A DNA stretch of 64,000 bases from Nonomuraea helvata (GTDB lineage Bacteria > Actinomycetota > Actinomycetes > Streptosporangiales > Streptosporangiaceae). The position numbers and the translations under genes are program-made. Position 1 is the first letter of the stretch. Every line of letters begins with the position of its first letter. The notes under the pieces are model-generated. The model did no database searches. It saw nothing but the letters and a program-made list of their open reading frames with translations, and was not told the origin of the DNA. Location of the stretch: NCBI RefSeq assembly GCF_039535785.1, contig NZ_BAAAXV010000008.1, forward strand, positions 930,001 to 994,000, written 5' to 3'. Positions 37,265-46,013 of this stretch are shown here, piece after piece.

Positions 37265-38068
37265 GTGTCCATGCCTTTCGGATATGCGTCCCCTGAGCAG
37301 ATCATGCGGGACAAGGCCGACTACGCGCGCAAGGGCATCGCGCGGGGCCGTTCTGTCGTCGTGCTCCAGTACGTCGACGGCATCCTGTTCGTCGCGCCCA
37401 ACCCGTCCCGGGCGCTGCACAAGATCAGCGAGATCTACGACCGGATCGGGTTCGCGGCCGTGGGCCGCTACAACGAGTTCGAGGAGCTGCGGCTCGGCGG
37501 CATCCGCTACGCCGACATCAACGGCTACACCTACGACCGCTCCGACGTGACGGGCCGTGGCCTGGCCAACCTCTACGCCTCCAATCTGGGCCGCATCTTC
37601 ACCGAGTCGATCAAGTCGCTGGAGGTGGAGGTCGTCGTCGCCGAGGTGGGCGAGACCAAGGACGGCGACGCGATCTACCGACTCACTTTCGACGGGTCGG
37701 TCTTCGACGAGCACGGCTTCGCCGCGATGGGCGGCCAGGCCGAGGCGGTGGCCACGCGGCTCAAGGAGCGTTACCGCGAGTCGATGTCGCTGGCGGACGC
37801 GCTGGAGGTGGCGCTGACGGCGCTCACGGAGCCGGGCGGCGAGCGGCCGCCGGTGGGGCAGCTGGAGGTCGCGGTGCTCGACCGCAACCGTGAGCACCGC
37901 AAGTTCCTCCGTCTCACGGGCGCGCGCCTGGAGCGTCTGCTGGCCCAGACGTCTGCTCCGTCTGCTCCGTCCACTCCGTCGGCGCCCGCCGCTCCCTCTG
38001 CGTCGGGGGACACGCCGCCGCCGACGGCCCCTGACGGCGACGTGGACGACGGCTCCTCGCCGCTGTAG
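37265..38068 (+). CDS. prcA: 20S proteasome alpha subunit PrcA
   Basis: The 267-residue alpha subunit forms the outer gating rings that ARC docks onto. It starts MSMPFGYASPEQIMRDKADYA and contains RYNEFEELRLGGIRYADING and YASNLGRIFTESIKSLEVE. The last 45 residues are a Ser/Ala/Pro-rich tail with short repeats (SAPSAPSTPSAP). Alternatives for the start are GTG 37265 or ATG 37271; AAAGGG precedes both. It follows prcB directly. A T-tailed terminator closes the prcBA unit. Confidence 0.95.
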   Translation: MSMPFGYASPEQIMRDKADYARKGIARGRSVVVLQYVDGILFVAPNPSRALHKISEIYDRIGFAAVGRYNEFEELRLGGIRYADINGYTYDRSDVTGRGLANLYASNLGRIFTESIKSLEVEVVVAEVGETKDGDAIYRLTFDGSVFDEHGFAAMGGQAEAVATRLKERYRESMSLADALEVALTALTEPGGERPPVGQLEVAVLDRNREHRKFLRLTGARLERLLAQTSAPSAPSTPSAPAAPSASGDTPPPTAPDGDVDDGSSPL

Positions 38069-38097
38069 GTCCGCGCCTCAGGCGTCTTCAGGCTGCA

Positions 38098-38137
38098 CAC
38101 CGTCAGGGGCCGTCACGGCGGCCCCTGACGGTGTTTT
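38098..38137 (+). terminator. Rho-independent terminator after prcA
   Basis: A perfect 15-bp stem (CACCGTCAGGGGCCG and its complement) with a 6-base loop is followed by TTTT. It is the clearest intrinsic terminator in the window and ends the prcBA operon. Confidence 0.92.
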
Positions 38138-38349
38138 CGGACCCGCTACGGGAGAGGTGGCGGGTCTTCGCGTTGTCCGTGGCCCGCTACAGGGCTGTCC
38201 CGGTGCCGTGGTGGGCGCCGGGTGTGCGTGGCGGCGTTTGGCGCCCGGGTTCAGGGGCGTGATGATCGGGTGCGCGACCCCTCCCAAGGGTCGGCGTCGG
38301 TGTGACGAGGTGCGGTGCGGCGGCGTCCGGTGCCGCAGCTGTGGCGTAG

Positions 38350-38365
38350 TGTGATCTGTTTCACA
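38350..38365. promoter_or_regulatory. Perfect CRP-type binding site
   Basis: TGTGATCTGTTTCACA matches TGTGA-N6-TCACA exactly, the consensus of CRP/Cmr-family regulators. It lies 45 bp upstream of the secreted-protein start at 38411. Confidence 0.65.
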
Positions 38366-38410
38366 ATGGTTTGGGAGAACTTCAGAGGATTGCCGAGGAT
38401 CTCAGCATCC

Positions 38411-38941
38411 GTGAACACTCCCATGCGTGGCCTCCTGGCGGCCGGTGCCGCCGTGGCCGTGGTGCTGAGCTCGGGTGCGGCGGCCCAGGCCGCGACGGCG
38501 GCGGCCGCGGTCCCCGACTACAAGGCGCCCAAGACCTTCGGTACGACCTTCCAGGCGGACCCGAAGCACGACTTCACCAAGGGGATCCACTCCCGCCACA
38601 ACGGCATCCTGCGCGGCTGGATCACCCTCATCCGGGGCGATGTGGCCGAGTACGAGCCGATCAAGTGGAAGAAGGGCACCGAGACCGAGGGCCTCTTCGT
38701 CGGCCCGCCCAAGGGCGACGTCATGGCGTACGCCTCGCCCATCGCCAAGGACGTGGTCTACCTGTCCGCGTACGGCTGCAAGGCGTCGATGGGGGACATG
38801 ACGGTCAACAGGAACAACGGCCTCGGCAACAAGCGGTGCTCGAGGAGTGTGCTGCTCAAGCGGCACCACGCCCACGGCCATCCCTCGCTCATCACCGTGT
38901 ACAAGGGAAAAATCGTCAAAGTTCAGGAGATCTATACCCCC
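38411..38941 (+). CDS. Secreted protein of unknown function under a CRP-type site
   Basis: The product (176 residues from GTG 38411) starts with a Sec signal peptide (MRGLLAAGAAVAVVLSSG) and a likely cleavage after AQA, followed by a roughly 140-residue domain with two Cys (YGCKAS and KRCSRS) that could form a disulfide. I do not recognise the domain. Charged, Lys/His-rich stretches near the end (LLKRHHAHGHPS) suggest interaction with an anionic partner. The stop is TGA at 38942-38944. It lies between prcA and pafA but has its own terminator-separated promoter, so it is probably not part of the Pup system. Confidence 0.65.
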
Positions 38942-39058
38942 TGATCGCGAGCGGCGACGACCCGCGCCCCGTGGGGGCGGGCGCGGGAACGGGGCGCGAA
39001 GCGAAAACACCTGGGAAGATCCCTCCCGCTCATGGATCCATGGGCATAGTGTGAGGTG

Positions 39059-40417
39059 ATGGATCGTCGCATCTTCGGGCTGGAGAACGAGTACGGTGTG
39101 ACCTGCACGTTCAGGGGGCAGCGCAGGCTGTCGCCCGACGAGGTCGCGCGCTACTTGTTCCGGCGGGTCGTGTCCTGGGGCCGATCGAGCAACGTCTTCC
39201 TCCGCAACGGCGCACGTCTCTATCTGGACGTGGGCAGCCATCCTGAATACGCAACACCCGAGTGTGACAACGTCATCGAGCTCGTCACCCACGACAAGGC
39301 GGGTGAGCGCATTCTCGAGGGCCTTCTGGTCGACGCCGAGAAACGGCTGCGCGAAGAGGGCATCGCCGGTGACATCTACCTGTTCAAGAACAACACGGAC
39401 TCGGCCGGCAACTCCTACGGCTGCCACGAGAACTACCTGGTCGGCAGGCACGGGGAGTTCGGGCGGCTGGCGGACGTGCTGATCCCGTTCCTGGTGACGC
39501 GTCAGATCGTGTGCGGGGCCGGCAAGGTCCTGCAGACGCCGCGCGGCGCCGTCTACTGCGTCTCGCAGCGGGCCGAGCACATCTGGGAGGGTGTCTCCAG
39601 CGCCACCACCCGTTCCAGGCCCATCATCAACACGCGGGACGAGCCGCACGCCGACGCCGAGCGGTTCCGCCGCCTGCACGTCATCGTGGGCGACTCCAAC
39701 ATGAGCGAGACCACCATGCTGCTCAAGGTCGGCGCCACCGACCTGGTGCTACGCATGATCGAGTCGGGCACCGTGATGCGCGACCTGTCGCTGGAGAACC
39801 CGATCAGGGCCATCCGCGAGGTCTCCCACGACATGACGGGCCGGCGCAGGGTGCGCCTGGCCAACGGGCGAGAGGCCTCGAGCCTGGAGATCCAGCAGGA
39901 ATACCTGTCCAAGGCGAAGGACTTCGTCGACCGCCGCGGCGGCGACGCCATCGCCCACCGGGTGCTGGAGCTGTGGGAGCGGACGCTGAACGCGGTCGAC
40001 ACCGGCAACCTCGACCTGGTCTCGCGGGAGATCGACTGGGTGACGAAATACCAGCTCATCGAGCGTTACCGGAAGAAGTACGACCTGCCGCTGTCCTCGC
40101 CGCGGGTGGCCCAGCTCGACCTGGCCTACCACGACGTGCACCGCAAGCGCGGCCTGTACTACCTGCTGCAGAAGCGCGGCTCGGTGGAGCGGGTGGCGTC
40201 CGACCTGAAGATCTTCGAGGCCAAGTCGGTGCCGCCGCAGACCACGAGGGCGCGGCTGCGCGGCGAGTTCATCCGCAAGGCGCAGGAGAAGCGGCGCGAC
40301 TTCACCGTCGACTGGGTGCATCTCAAGCTGAACGACCAGGCGCAGCGCACGGTCCTGTGCAAGGACCCGTTCCGCAGCGTGGACGAGAGGGTGGACAAGC
40401 TCATAGCAGGGATGTAG
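39059..40417 (+). CDS. pafA: Pup-protein ligase PafA
   Basis: This 452-residue ligase uses ATP to phosphorylate the C-terminal Glu of deamidated Pup and joins it to a substrate lysine. It is nearly collinear with mycobacterial PafA: RRIFGLENEYGVTCTF, the catalytic Asp57 in ARLYLDVGSHPEYATPECD, YLFKNNTDSAGNSYGCHENY, RSRPIINTRDEPHADAERF, and the C-terminal RDFTVDWVHLKLNDQAQRTV. It lacks the Dop insertion. The ATG at 39059 or a GTG one codon earlier may be the start. CATAGT nearby would give a leaderless transcript. It is the paralogue of Dop. Confidence 0.96.
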   Translation: MDRRIFGLENEYGVTCTFRGQRRLSPDEVARYLFRRVVSWGRSSNVFLRNGARLYLDVGSHPEYATPECDNVIELVTHDKAGERILEGLLVDAEKRLREEGIAGDIYLFKNNTDSAGNSYGCHENYLVGRHGEFGRLADVLIPFLVTRQIVCGAGKVLQTPRGAVYCVSQRAEHIWEGVSSATTRSRPIINTRDEPHADAERFRRLHVIVGDSNMSETTMLLKVGATDLVLRMIESGTVMRDLSLENPIRAIREVSHDMTGRRRVRLANGREASSLEIQQEYLSKAKDFVDRRGGDAIAHRVLELWERTLNAVDTGNLDLVSREIDWVTKYQLIERYRKKYDLPLSSPRVAQLDLAYHDVHRKRGLYYLLQKRGSVERVASDLKIFEAKSVPPQTTRARLRGEFIRKAQEKRRDFTVDWVHLKLNDQAQRTVLCKDPFRSVDERVDKLIAGM

Positions 40418-40491
40418 CTCGGCGTTTACCTCGGGCCTACCCGGAAGTCGGATAGGGTGACGCGAATCTGCCGTCTTTCCGAGGGAAACCC

Positions 40492-41433
40492 ATGCGCCGC
40501 GCTCTGGCCGTACTGGCTGCCGTGCCTTTGATCTTGTTCGCCGCCGCGTGCGGATCCGACGACAGCGCGAGCACCGGCGCGTCCGGCGGGCCGGGTGCGT
40601 CGGGGTCGGGGGTCAAGGTCACCGGGAACGTGGGGGGCAAGCCCACGGTGACCTTCCCCTCCGGCACGCCCGCCACGAAGTCCTCGTACGAGGTCATCCA
40701 GCCGGGCGCCGGCAACGGGATCAAGTCGGGCGACCGCGTGATCGTCAACCTGACCGTCTACAACTGGGACGGCAAGGGCAACGCCGTCCAGGGCTCCTCC
40801 TACGACACCAAGCGGCCCGAGACGATCGCGGTCAACGAGCAGATTCCGCAGGTGCTGCAGGAGGGCTTCACCAAGGTCAAGCACGGCGGCCGGCTGCTGG
40901 CCGTGCTGGCGAGCGACTCCGCCCCGCAGCAGCAGGCGACCGCGCCGGCCGAGCCGACCAAGGTGTTCGTGTTCGACGTCGTCGGCACCGCGCCGGCGCC
41001 GCTGAAGGCCGCCGCCGGCAAGGAGACCGGCGAGAGCATCAAGGGCGTCAAGGTGGAGAGCCCGGGCGGGGAGAAGCCGCCCACGCTCTCCACGAAGACC
41101 AAGGACAAGCCCTCGGACAAGCTGGTCGTCAAGACCCTGATCCAGGGCACCGGCCCGAAGGTGCAGCCGGGCCAGACGCTCACCGTCAACTACACCGGCA
41201 AGATCTGGGGCACCGACAAGCAGTTCGACTCCAGCTGGGAGCGGGGCCAGCCGGCCGAGTTCCCGCTCGGGAACGTCATCCAGGGCTGGCAGCAGGGCCT
41301 GGCCGGGGTGCCGGTCGGCAGCCGGGTCGTGATGAGCATCCCGCCGGCGCTGGGCTACGGTGACCAGGCGCAGCAGGGCATTCCCGCCAAGAGCACCCTC
41401 GTGTTCGTGGTGGACGTCCTGGCGGCCTACTGA
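40492..41433 (+). CDS. FKBP-type peptidyl-prolyl isomerase lipoprotein, two domains
   Basis: The 313-residue product has a lipoprotein signal with lipobox AAAC (Cys20) followed by a Ser/Gly linker. Two FKBP domains follow. The first (about 55-170) is divergent. The second (about 205-313) is canonical: GQTLTVNYTGKIWGTDKQFDSSW, VIQGWQQGLAGVPVGSRVVMSIPP and LVFVVDVLAAY. It should accelerate proline isomerisation of exported proteins at the outer face of the membrane. GAGGG precedes the ATG. A second lipoprotein of the same design follows 57 bp downstream. Confidence 0.9.
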   Translation: MRRALAVLAAVPLILFAAACGSDDSASTGASGGPGASGSGVKVTGNVGGKPTVTFPSGTPATKSSYEVIQPGAGNGIKSGDRVIVNLTVYNWDGKGNAVQGSSYDTKRPETIAVNEQIPQVLQEGFTKVKHGGRLLAVLASDSAPQQQATAPAEPTKVFVFDVVGTAPAPLKAAAGKETGESIKGVKVESPGGEKPPTLSTKTKDKPSDKLVVKTLIQGTGPKVQPGQTLTVNYTGKIWGTDKQFDSSWERGQPAEFPLGNVIQGWQQGLAGVPVGSRVVMSIPPALGYGDQAQQGIPAKSTLVFVVDVLAAY

Positions 41434-41490
41434 CGCGGGCTGCGGCAAGGCGGTAGCATCGCCAGCCACCCCGGCCGCCTGGGAGGAACG

Positions 41491-42408
41491 ATGCGCCGCC
41501 GCCGTACCGCCGCGTTGCTGCCGGCCCTTGTGCTGCTGGCCGGCTGCGCGGGCGGCCCGCAGGCGACTGCGGGCGGCCCGGACATGGCGGCGGGTCTCGA
41601 CGTGACAGTGGGCGGTCTCGACGTGACAGTGGGCGGCCCGTTCGGCGCCAGGCCGACGATCGCCTTCACCGGCGGCAGGCCCGCCGCCGGGCTCCAGGTG
41701 GACGAGCCGGCCACCGGCGCCGGCCCGCCGCTCGCGGCGGACGACGTGGCGATCGTCCAGTACACCGCGCACGTCTGGGACGGCAAGGACAACCGCCTGG
41801 TCGACTCCACCTTCGACCGCGGCACGCCCGCCGCCTTCCCGGCGGGCGAGGGGCTCGGCGGGGCGCTGCGGGGCCACCGGGTGGGCAGCAGGGTCGTCGC
41901 CGCGGTCCCGCCCCGGACGGGCGGCGCCGGCCCGGGCGAGGAGCTGCTGTACGTCGTCGACGTCCTCGGCGCCCATCCCACGGGCGCCTCGCTCGAGGCG
42001 GGCGGCGGCACGCTGGCCGGCGTGCGCGTCACCGGCGGCGCCCGGCCCGCCCTGGCGGTGCCCACCGGCCCGCCGCCCGCCGCGTTCGCGGTCAAGGTGC
42101 TGGCCAGGGGCGACGGGCACGCGACGCAGGCGGGGCAGCTCGTCGTCGCCCAGTACGAGGGCGCGCTCTGGAGCAGCCGCCGCGTCTTCGACACGACCTG
42201 GACGACCGGCCGGCCGAAGGCGTTCAGGATCGGCGACGGCAGCGTGATCAAGGGCTGGGACCGGGCCCTGGTGGGCGTGCCCGCCGGCAGCCGGGTCCTG
42301 ATGATCGTGCCGCCCTCCTACGGGTACGGCACTGCCGGCGACCCCGCCCACGGCATCACGGCCTCCGACACGCTGGTCTTCGTCGTGGACGTGCTGGCCG
42401 CGTACTGA
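41491..42408 (+). CDS. Second FKBP-type lipoprotein, divergent
   Basis: This 305-residue lipoprotein (lipobox LAGC, Cys19) has the same two-domain layout as its upstream neighbour and ends in the identical motif LVFVVDVLAAY. A perfect 21-bp direct duplication (41593-41613 and 41614-41634) adds a repeated GLDVTVG heptapeptide to the linker after the signal. Several FKBP active-site aromatic residues are less clear than in the first copy, so catalysis is uncertain, but the VIKGWDRALVGVPAGSRVLMIVPP core remains. It looks like a tandem gene duplication that has diverged. Confidence 0.85.
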   Translation: MRRRRTAALLPALVLLAGCAGGPQATAGGPDMAAGLDVTVGGLDVTVGGPFGARPTIAFTGGRPAAGLQVDEPATGAGPPLAADDVAIVQYTAHVWDGKDNRLVDSTFDRGTPAAFPAGEGLGGALRGHRVGSRVVAAVPPRTGGAGPGEELLYVVDVLGAHPTGASLEAGGGTLAGVRVTGGARPALAVPTGPPPAAFAVKVLARGDGHATQAGQLVVAQYEGALWSSRRVFDTTWTTGRPKAFRIGDGSVIKGWDRALVGVPAGSRVLMIVPPSYGYGTAGDPAHGITASDTLVFVVDVLAAY

Positions 42409-42414
42409 GGCACG

Positions 42415-42777
42415 ATGGACCCCATGATCCGTGCATTCATCGTCATATCGTCCGCTTTAACCGTCCTGCTCGGTGTGGCGCCCGCTGTCTCCGCCACCGC
42501 CAATCCCCCCTTCTGCAAAGGCGTCAAGCCCTGCGTCATCGGCGGGGACGCCGGGCGGACGTGGCTGCACGCCTCCGCCTCCTCCAAGGCCGGGGCACGC
42601 GTCGTGGCCGCCCGGCTGCTGCGTAACGCCGGGACCGTCCACCGCCGCTACCACGCTCCGGAGTGGATCGAGATCTGGGTCGTCAAGAAGGGCGCGTGCT
42701 GGCGGAAGTACGGCGACGCCGAGATCAGGCCCAGCCGCGCCTGCACCTACAAGCACCTTGAGCGGAAGCTTTCATAG
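42415..42777 (+). CDS. Small secreted cysteine-containing protein
   Basis: The 120-residue product has an N-terminal signal peptide (MIRAFIVISSALTVLLGVAPAVSA), after which the mature domain of about 95 residues contains four Cys (FCKG, PCVIG, ACWRKY and ACTYK), likely two disulfides. It is basic and ends in HLERKLS. I do not recognise the family. The ATG at 42415 follows GAGG closely; ATG 42424 is an alternative. It lies directly after the FKBP lipoproteins and may be cotranscribed with them. Confidence 0.7.
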   Translation: MDPMIRAFIVISSALTVLLGVAPAVSATANPPFCKGVKPCVIGGDAGRTWLHASASSKAGARVVAARLLRNAGTVHRRYHAPEWIEIWVVKKGACWRKYGDAEIRPSRACTYKHLERKLS

Positions 42778-42786
42778 ACTCCCGTT

Positions 42787-43443
42787 GTGAGTAGCGACGA
42801 CCTCGACGCGCTGGCCCTTCTGCACGACCCCGTCCGCCGCAGCCTGTACGCGGTCGTCGCGGCCCGCGGCGGCGACGTGGGCAGGGGAGAGGCGGCCGAG
42901 GCCGCGGGCGTGTCCAGGACCCTGGCGGGCCACCACCTCGACAAGCTCGTGGAGGCCGGGCTGCTCGAGAGCGGCTTCCGCCCGCAGGAGAAGAAGGGGC
43001 CGGGCAGCGGCCGGCCCGCCAAGGTCTATCGCAGGGCCAGGGGCGAGCGGTCGGTGAGCCTGCCGCCGCGCGACTACGCCGCGCTCGCCTCCGTCCTGGC
43101 CGGAGTCGTGGACGCCCTGGGCGCCGAGGAGCAGGCCGAGCAGGCCGCGCGCGCGGCGGGCGCCAGGATGGCCGGCAAGCACGCCGGAGAGCCGGTCGGG
43201 CAGGTGCTCGAGGCGCGCGGCTACGAGCCGTACGAGGAGGGCGGCGCGCTGCGGCTGCGCAACTGCCCCTTCCACGTGCTGGCCGAGGAGCAGCCGCTGC
43301 TGGTGTGCTCCATGAACCTGGCCCTGTGCCAGGGCCTGCTGGAAGGCCTCGGCGATGACCCGGCCAGGGCCGCGCTCGACCCGCGGCCGGGGGAGTGCTG
43401 CGTCACTCTAAAACAAACGGATATTGACATAGAAGGCGGCTGA
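42787..43443 (+). CDS. Winged-HTH regulator with C-terminal Cys cluster (COG2345-like)
   Basis: This 218-residue protein has an ArsR/MarR-like winged HTH (HDPVRRSLYAVVAA, AAGVSRTLAGHHLDKLVEAGLL, SGRPAKVYRR). The C-terminal domain holds cysteines in RNCPFHVLA, VCSMNLALCQG and PGECCVTL. That pattern resembles SufR/COG2345 regulators, in which a metal or Fe-S cluster is sensed. GTG at 42787 is nine bases after the upstream stop. The DUF3291 gene starts five bases downstream, so the pair is probably an operon and the regulator may respond to the same stress. Confidence 0.8.
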   Translation: MSSDDLDALALLHDPVRRSLYAVVAARGGDVGRGEAAEAAGVSRTLAGHHLDKLVEAGLLESGFRPQEKKGPGSGRPAKVYRRARGERSVSLPPRDYAALASVLAGVVDALGAEEQAEQAARAAGARMAGKHAGEPVGQVLEARGYEPYEEGGALRLRNCPFHVLAEEQPLLVCSMNLALCQGLLEGLGDDPARAALDPRPGECCVTLKQTDIDIEGG

Positions 43444-43447
43444 TGGT

Positions 43448-43939
43448 GTGCTGAGCGTCATGCATCTCGCCGAAATGAACCTCGCCCACCTCCGCGCGCC
43501 CACCGACAGCCCCGAGCTCGCCGAGTTCGTCGCACTCCTGGAGCCCATCAACGCCCTCGCCGACGAGGCGCCGGGGTTCGTGTGGCGGCTGAAGGAGAGC
43601 GAGGACGACCCCACCGCCACCGTCATCCACGAGTACGGCGACCACCTGCTGATCAACTTCTCGGTGTGGGAGTCGCTGGACACCCTGTGGAACTACGTCT
43701 ACCGCAGCGCCCACCTGGACGTGCTGCGCCGGCGCAGGGAGTGGTTCCTGCGCATGGCCGAGCCGTACATGGTGATGTGGTGGATCCCCGAGGGCCACAT
43801 CCCCACCCTGGCCGAGGGCATGCGGCGGCTGGAACGCCTCAAGGCCGAAGGCCCGAGCCCCGAGGCGTTCACGTTCAAGGACTCCTACGACAGCAGCGAG
43901 GCCGCCAGCCTGCCGGCCGCCGCCGAGGCCACGAAGTAG
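43448..43939 (+). CDS. DUF3291 (ABM-like) protein
   Basis: The 163-residue product matches the DUF3291 family, an antibiotic-biosynthesis-monooxygenase-like fold: LAEMNLAHLRAPTDSPELAEFVALLEPIN, PGFVWRLKESEDD, then WESLDTLWNYVY and WFLRMAEPYMVMWWIPEGH. No function is established. The GTG at 43448 follows the regulator gene closely; ATG 43460 is an alternative. Its 3' end overlaps the convergent DUF3866 gene by 55 bp. The partner regulator suggests a small stress-responsive unit. Confidence 0.8.
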   Translation: MLSVMHLAEMNLAHLRAPTDSPELAEFVALLEPINALADEAPGFVWRLKESEDDPTATVIHEYGDHLLINFSVWESLDTLWNYVYRSAHLDVLRRRREWFLRMAEPYMVMWWIPEGHIPTLAEGMRRLERLKAEGPSPEAFTFKDSYDSSEAASLPAAAEATK

Positions 43940-44952
43940 GCCAGGTCCTCCTCCAGACCCCTGCCCATCGTCGAGAGCCGCACCGGGGACTCGCGCAGCG
44001 CCTCGTGCAGGCCGTCCACCGGCACCGGCACCAGGCGGTGCCGCACGGCCAGCAGCTCGGCCTGGTCCCTGACCCGCTCGCCGAAGTCCCCGGGCAGCAC
44101 GGGCACCGGCACGTCGGCGGGGGAGAGCGCGACGCGGCCGTAGGCGGTCAGCGAGTGGTGTGAGACGCCGTAGTGGCGCTCGCGCTGGTCGCCCTCGCTG
44201 ACGCGCAGCGCCGCCACAGGCCGGCCGAGCAGCACGCCCGCCGCGTTCACCGCCTCGCCGGCCGACACGCCGGAGAAGCCCCACCGGGTGCCCGTGCCCA
44301 GGTTGCCGGGGCCCTGCGCGACGACCGCCACGTCGGCCTCCAGCACGTGCTTGGCCGCCAGCAGCCCGGTGTGGACGGTGACCGCCTCCACGTCCCCGCC
44401 GAACGACTGCCCGACCGTCACCACGCCCGCCAGCCAGCCGATCTCCCGCAGCCGGGCCGCGGCCATCGAGAACCACGCCGGCAGCGCCCCGCCGTCCTGC
44501 ATCACGTACGCCACCCGCGTGCCGGGCCGGTCGGCGTACAGGCCGCACAGGACGGGCGGCAGCGCCGAGTGCAGGTCGGCCACGACGACGGGCATGCCGT
44601 CGAGCGAGTCGGCCTCGCGCAACCGCTCGTGATGCGGGGAGTCCTGCTCGTCGGCGCCGAGCACGGTGGCCTGCAGCGGCGTGTACCTGGCCTTCACCAG
44701 GTGCCCGGGACCCGCAGGATCTTGCGGCAAACGGTTAGGGACGGCCACCACCATGGCGTAACCTCCCGTACCGAGACCCATCGCGAGTGCGGTCGTGTTG
44801 AGCAGCACCTCGTCGCCGGGTTCCGGGCGGCCGACCAACGGCGGATACGCCAGCGCCCGGCACTCCCCCTCGGGGACGGCGACGTCGAGCTCCACCGCTC
44901 CCGGCCACTCGCGTCGGATCCGTACAACCTCGCCCTTGCGCCATCTGATCAC
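43885..44952 (-). CDS. DUF3866 family protein
   Basis: This 355-residue protein has no assigned function but fits the DUF3866 family, often next to pafBC in actinobacteria as I recall. Gly-rich segments (LAMGLGTGGYAMVVAVPNR, GPGNLGTGTRWGFSG) and VMQDGGALPAWFS suggest a nucleotide or cofactor-binding enzyme fold. It is divergent from pafB, whose start is only 39 bp away, so they share a promoter region. Confidence 0.75.
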   Translation of the reverse strand: MIRWRKGEVVRIRREWPGAVELDVAVPEGECRALAYPPLVGRPEPGDEVLLNTTALAMGLGTGGYAMVVAVPNRLPQDPAGPGHLVKARYTPLQATVLGADEQDSPHHERLREADSLDGMPVVVADLHSALPPVLCGLYADRPGTRVAYVMQDGGALPAWFSMAAARLREIGWLAGVVTVGQSFGGDVEAVTVHTGLLAAKHVLEADVAVVAQGPGNLGTGTRWGFSGVSAGEAVNAAGVLLGRPVAALRVSEGDQRERHYGVSHHSLTAYGRVALSPADVPVPVLPGDFGERVRDQAELLAVRHRLVPVPVDGLHEALRESPVRLSTMGRGLEEDLAYFVASAAAGRLAASLLS

Positions 44953-44990
44953 GGGGGCAGGGTAGCGTCGATGCAGGAGGAGTGAGGCAG

Positions 44991-45944
44991 ATGTCGCGCC
45001 GGAAGACGGAACGGTTGCTCAATCTGGTTATCTGCCTGCTCGCCACCCGGCGGCCGTTGTCGGCCGAGCAGATCCGCCACGTGGTGCCCGGCTACGACCG
45101 CGACGGCGACGAGGCGTTCCAGCGCATGTTCGAGCGCGACAAGAACGAGCTGCGCGAGATCGGCATCCCCATCGACGTGGTGCGCGATCCCTGGGAGGAC
45201 GAGCCGGGCTACCGGATCGAGCGGCAGTCGTACGAGCTGCCCGAGATCACCCTGGAGCCCGACGAGGCCGCCGTGCTGGGCCTGGCCGCGCAGGTGTGGC
45301 AGCGGGCCAGCCTGGCCGAGGCCGCCTCCGGGGCGCTGCTGAAGCTGCGCGCCGGCGGCGTGGCCACCGACCAGCCGCTCGGCGCCGGGGCGCTGGAGCT
45401 GCGCGTCGACACCCGCGACCCGGCCTTCCCCGCGCTGTGGGACGCCGTGCGCGACCGGCGCGCGGTCCGCTTCGACTACCGCAGCGCCGGCAGCGAGAAC
45501 GTGCGCGCCCGCACCGTGGAGCCGTGGGGCGTGGTCAGCCGCAACGGCCGCTGGTACCTCGCCGGGTTCGACCGCGGCAGGCAGGCGCCGCGCGTCTTCC
45601 GGCTCAGCCGGATCCCTGGGCAGGTCACCGTCCTGGGCAAGGCGGGGGCGTTCGAGGTGCCCGAAGGGGTGGATCTGCGGGGTATGGTCGGCTTTCCCGA
45701 CGACTCGCCGGACGAGCGCGTGGCCGTCATCCGCGTACGCCGCGGGACGTGCGAAGGGCTGCGCCAGCTGGCCACGGCCGTGCGCGCGGGCGACGGCGGC
45801 TGGGACGAGGCCGAGCTGTCCTTCTTCGACCCCGAACGCCTGGCCGGCTGGATGGCCAGCCTCGGCGCCGACGTGGAGGTCGTCGAGCCGCCGGACGCCC
45901 GCGAGGCCGTCATCCGCCGACTGAAAGGGGCAGCAGCATCGTGA
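44991..45944 (+). CDS. pafB: WYL-domain transcriptional regulator PafB
   Basis: The 317-residue regulator has an N-terminal helix-turn-helix (ERLLNLVICLLATRRPLSAEQI) and a WYL domain with the VEPWGVVSRNGRWYLAGFDRGR core. In mycobacteria PafB and PafC form a heterodimer that activates a RecA/LexA-independent set of DNA-damage genes. The ATG at 44991 is preceded by GGAGGAGTGAGG. pafC follows after 66 bp. The pair sits downstream of pafA, as in other actinobacteria, though here five genes separate them. Confidence 0.93.
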   Translation: MSRRKTERLLNLVICLLATRRPLSAEQIRHVVPGYDRDGDEAFQRMFERDKNELREIGIPIDVVRDPWEDEPGYRIERQSYELPEITLEPDEAAVLGLAAQVWQRASLAEAASGALLKLRAGGVATDQPLGAGALELRVDTRDPAFPALWDAVRDRRAVRFDYRSAGSENVRARTVEPWGVVSRNGRWYLAGFDRGRQAPRVFRLSRIPGQVTVLGKAGAFEVPEGVDLRGMVGFPDDSPDERVAVIRVRRGTCEGLRQLATAVRAGDGGWDEAELSFFDPERLAGWMASLGADVEVVEPPDAREAVIRRLKGAAAS

Positions 45945-46013
45945 GTGAGCGCAGCGAACGAACCAATGGACGCAGCAGTGGTCACTCATGCGACCGACGA
46001 AGGAGGACGCATG
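45942..46013 (+). repeat. Start-site repeat, copy B (SERSERTN type)
   Basis: The segment begins with GTGAGTGAGCGCAGCGAACG, carries ACCAATGGACGCAGC and ends in AGGAGGACGC before the pafC ATG at 46011. It aligns block by block with copy A at 22234-22306. In one frame it reads SERSERTN, a sequence commonly seen in spurious actinomycete ORFs. Confidence 0.6.
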
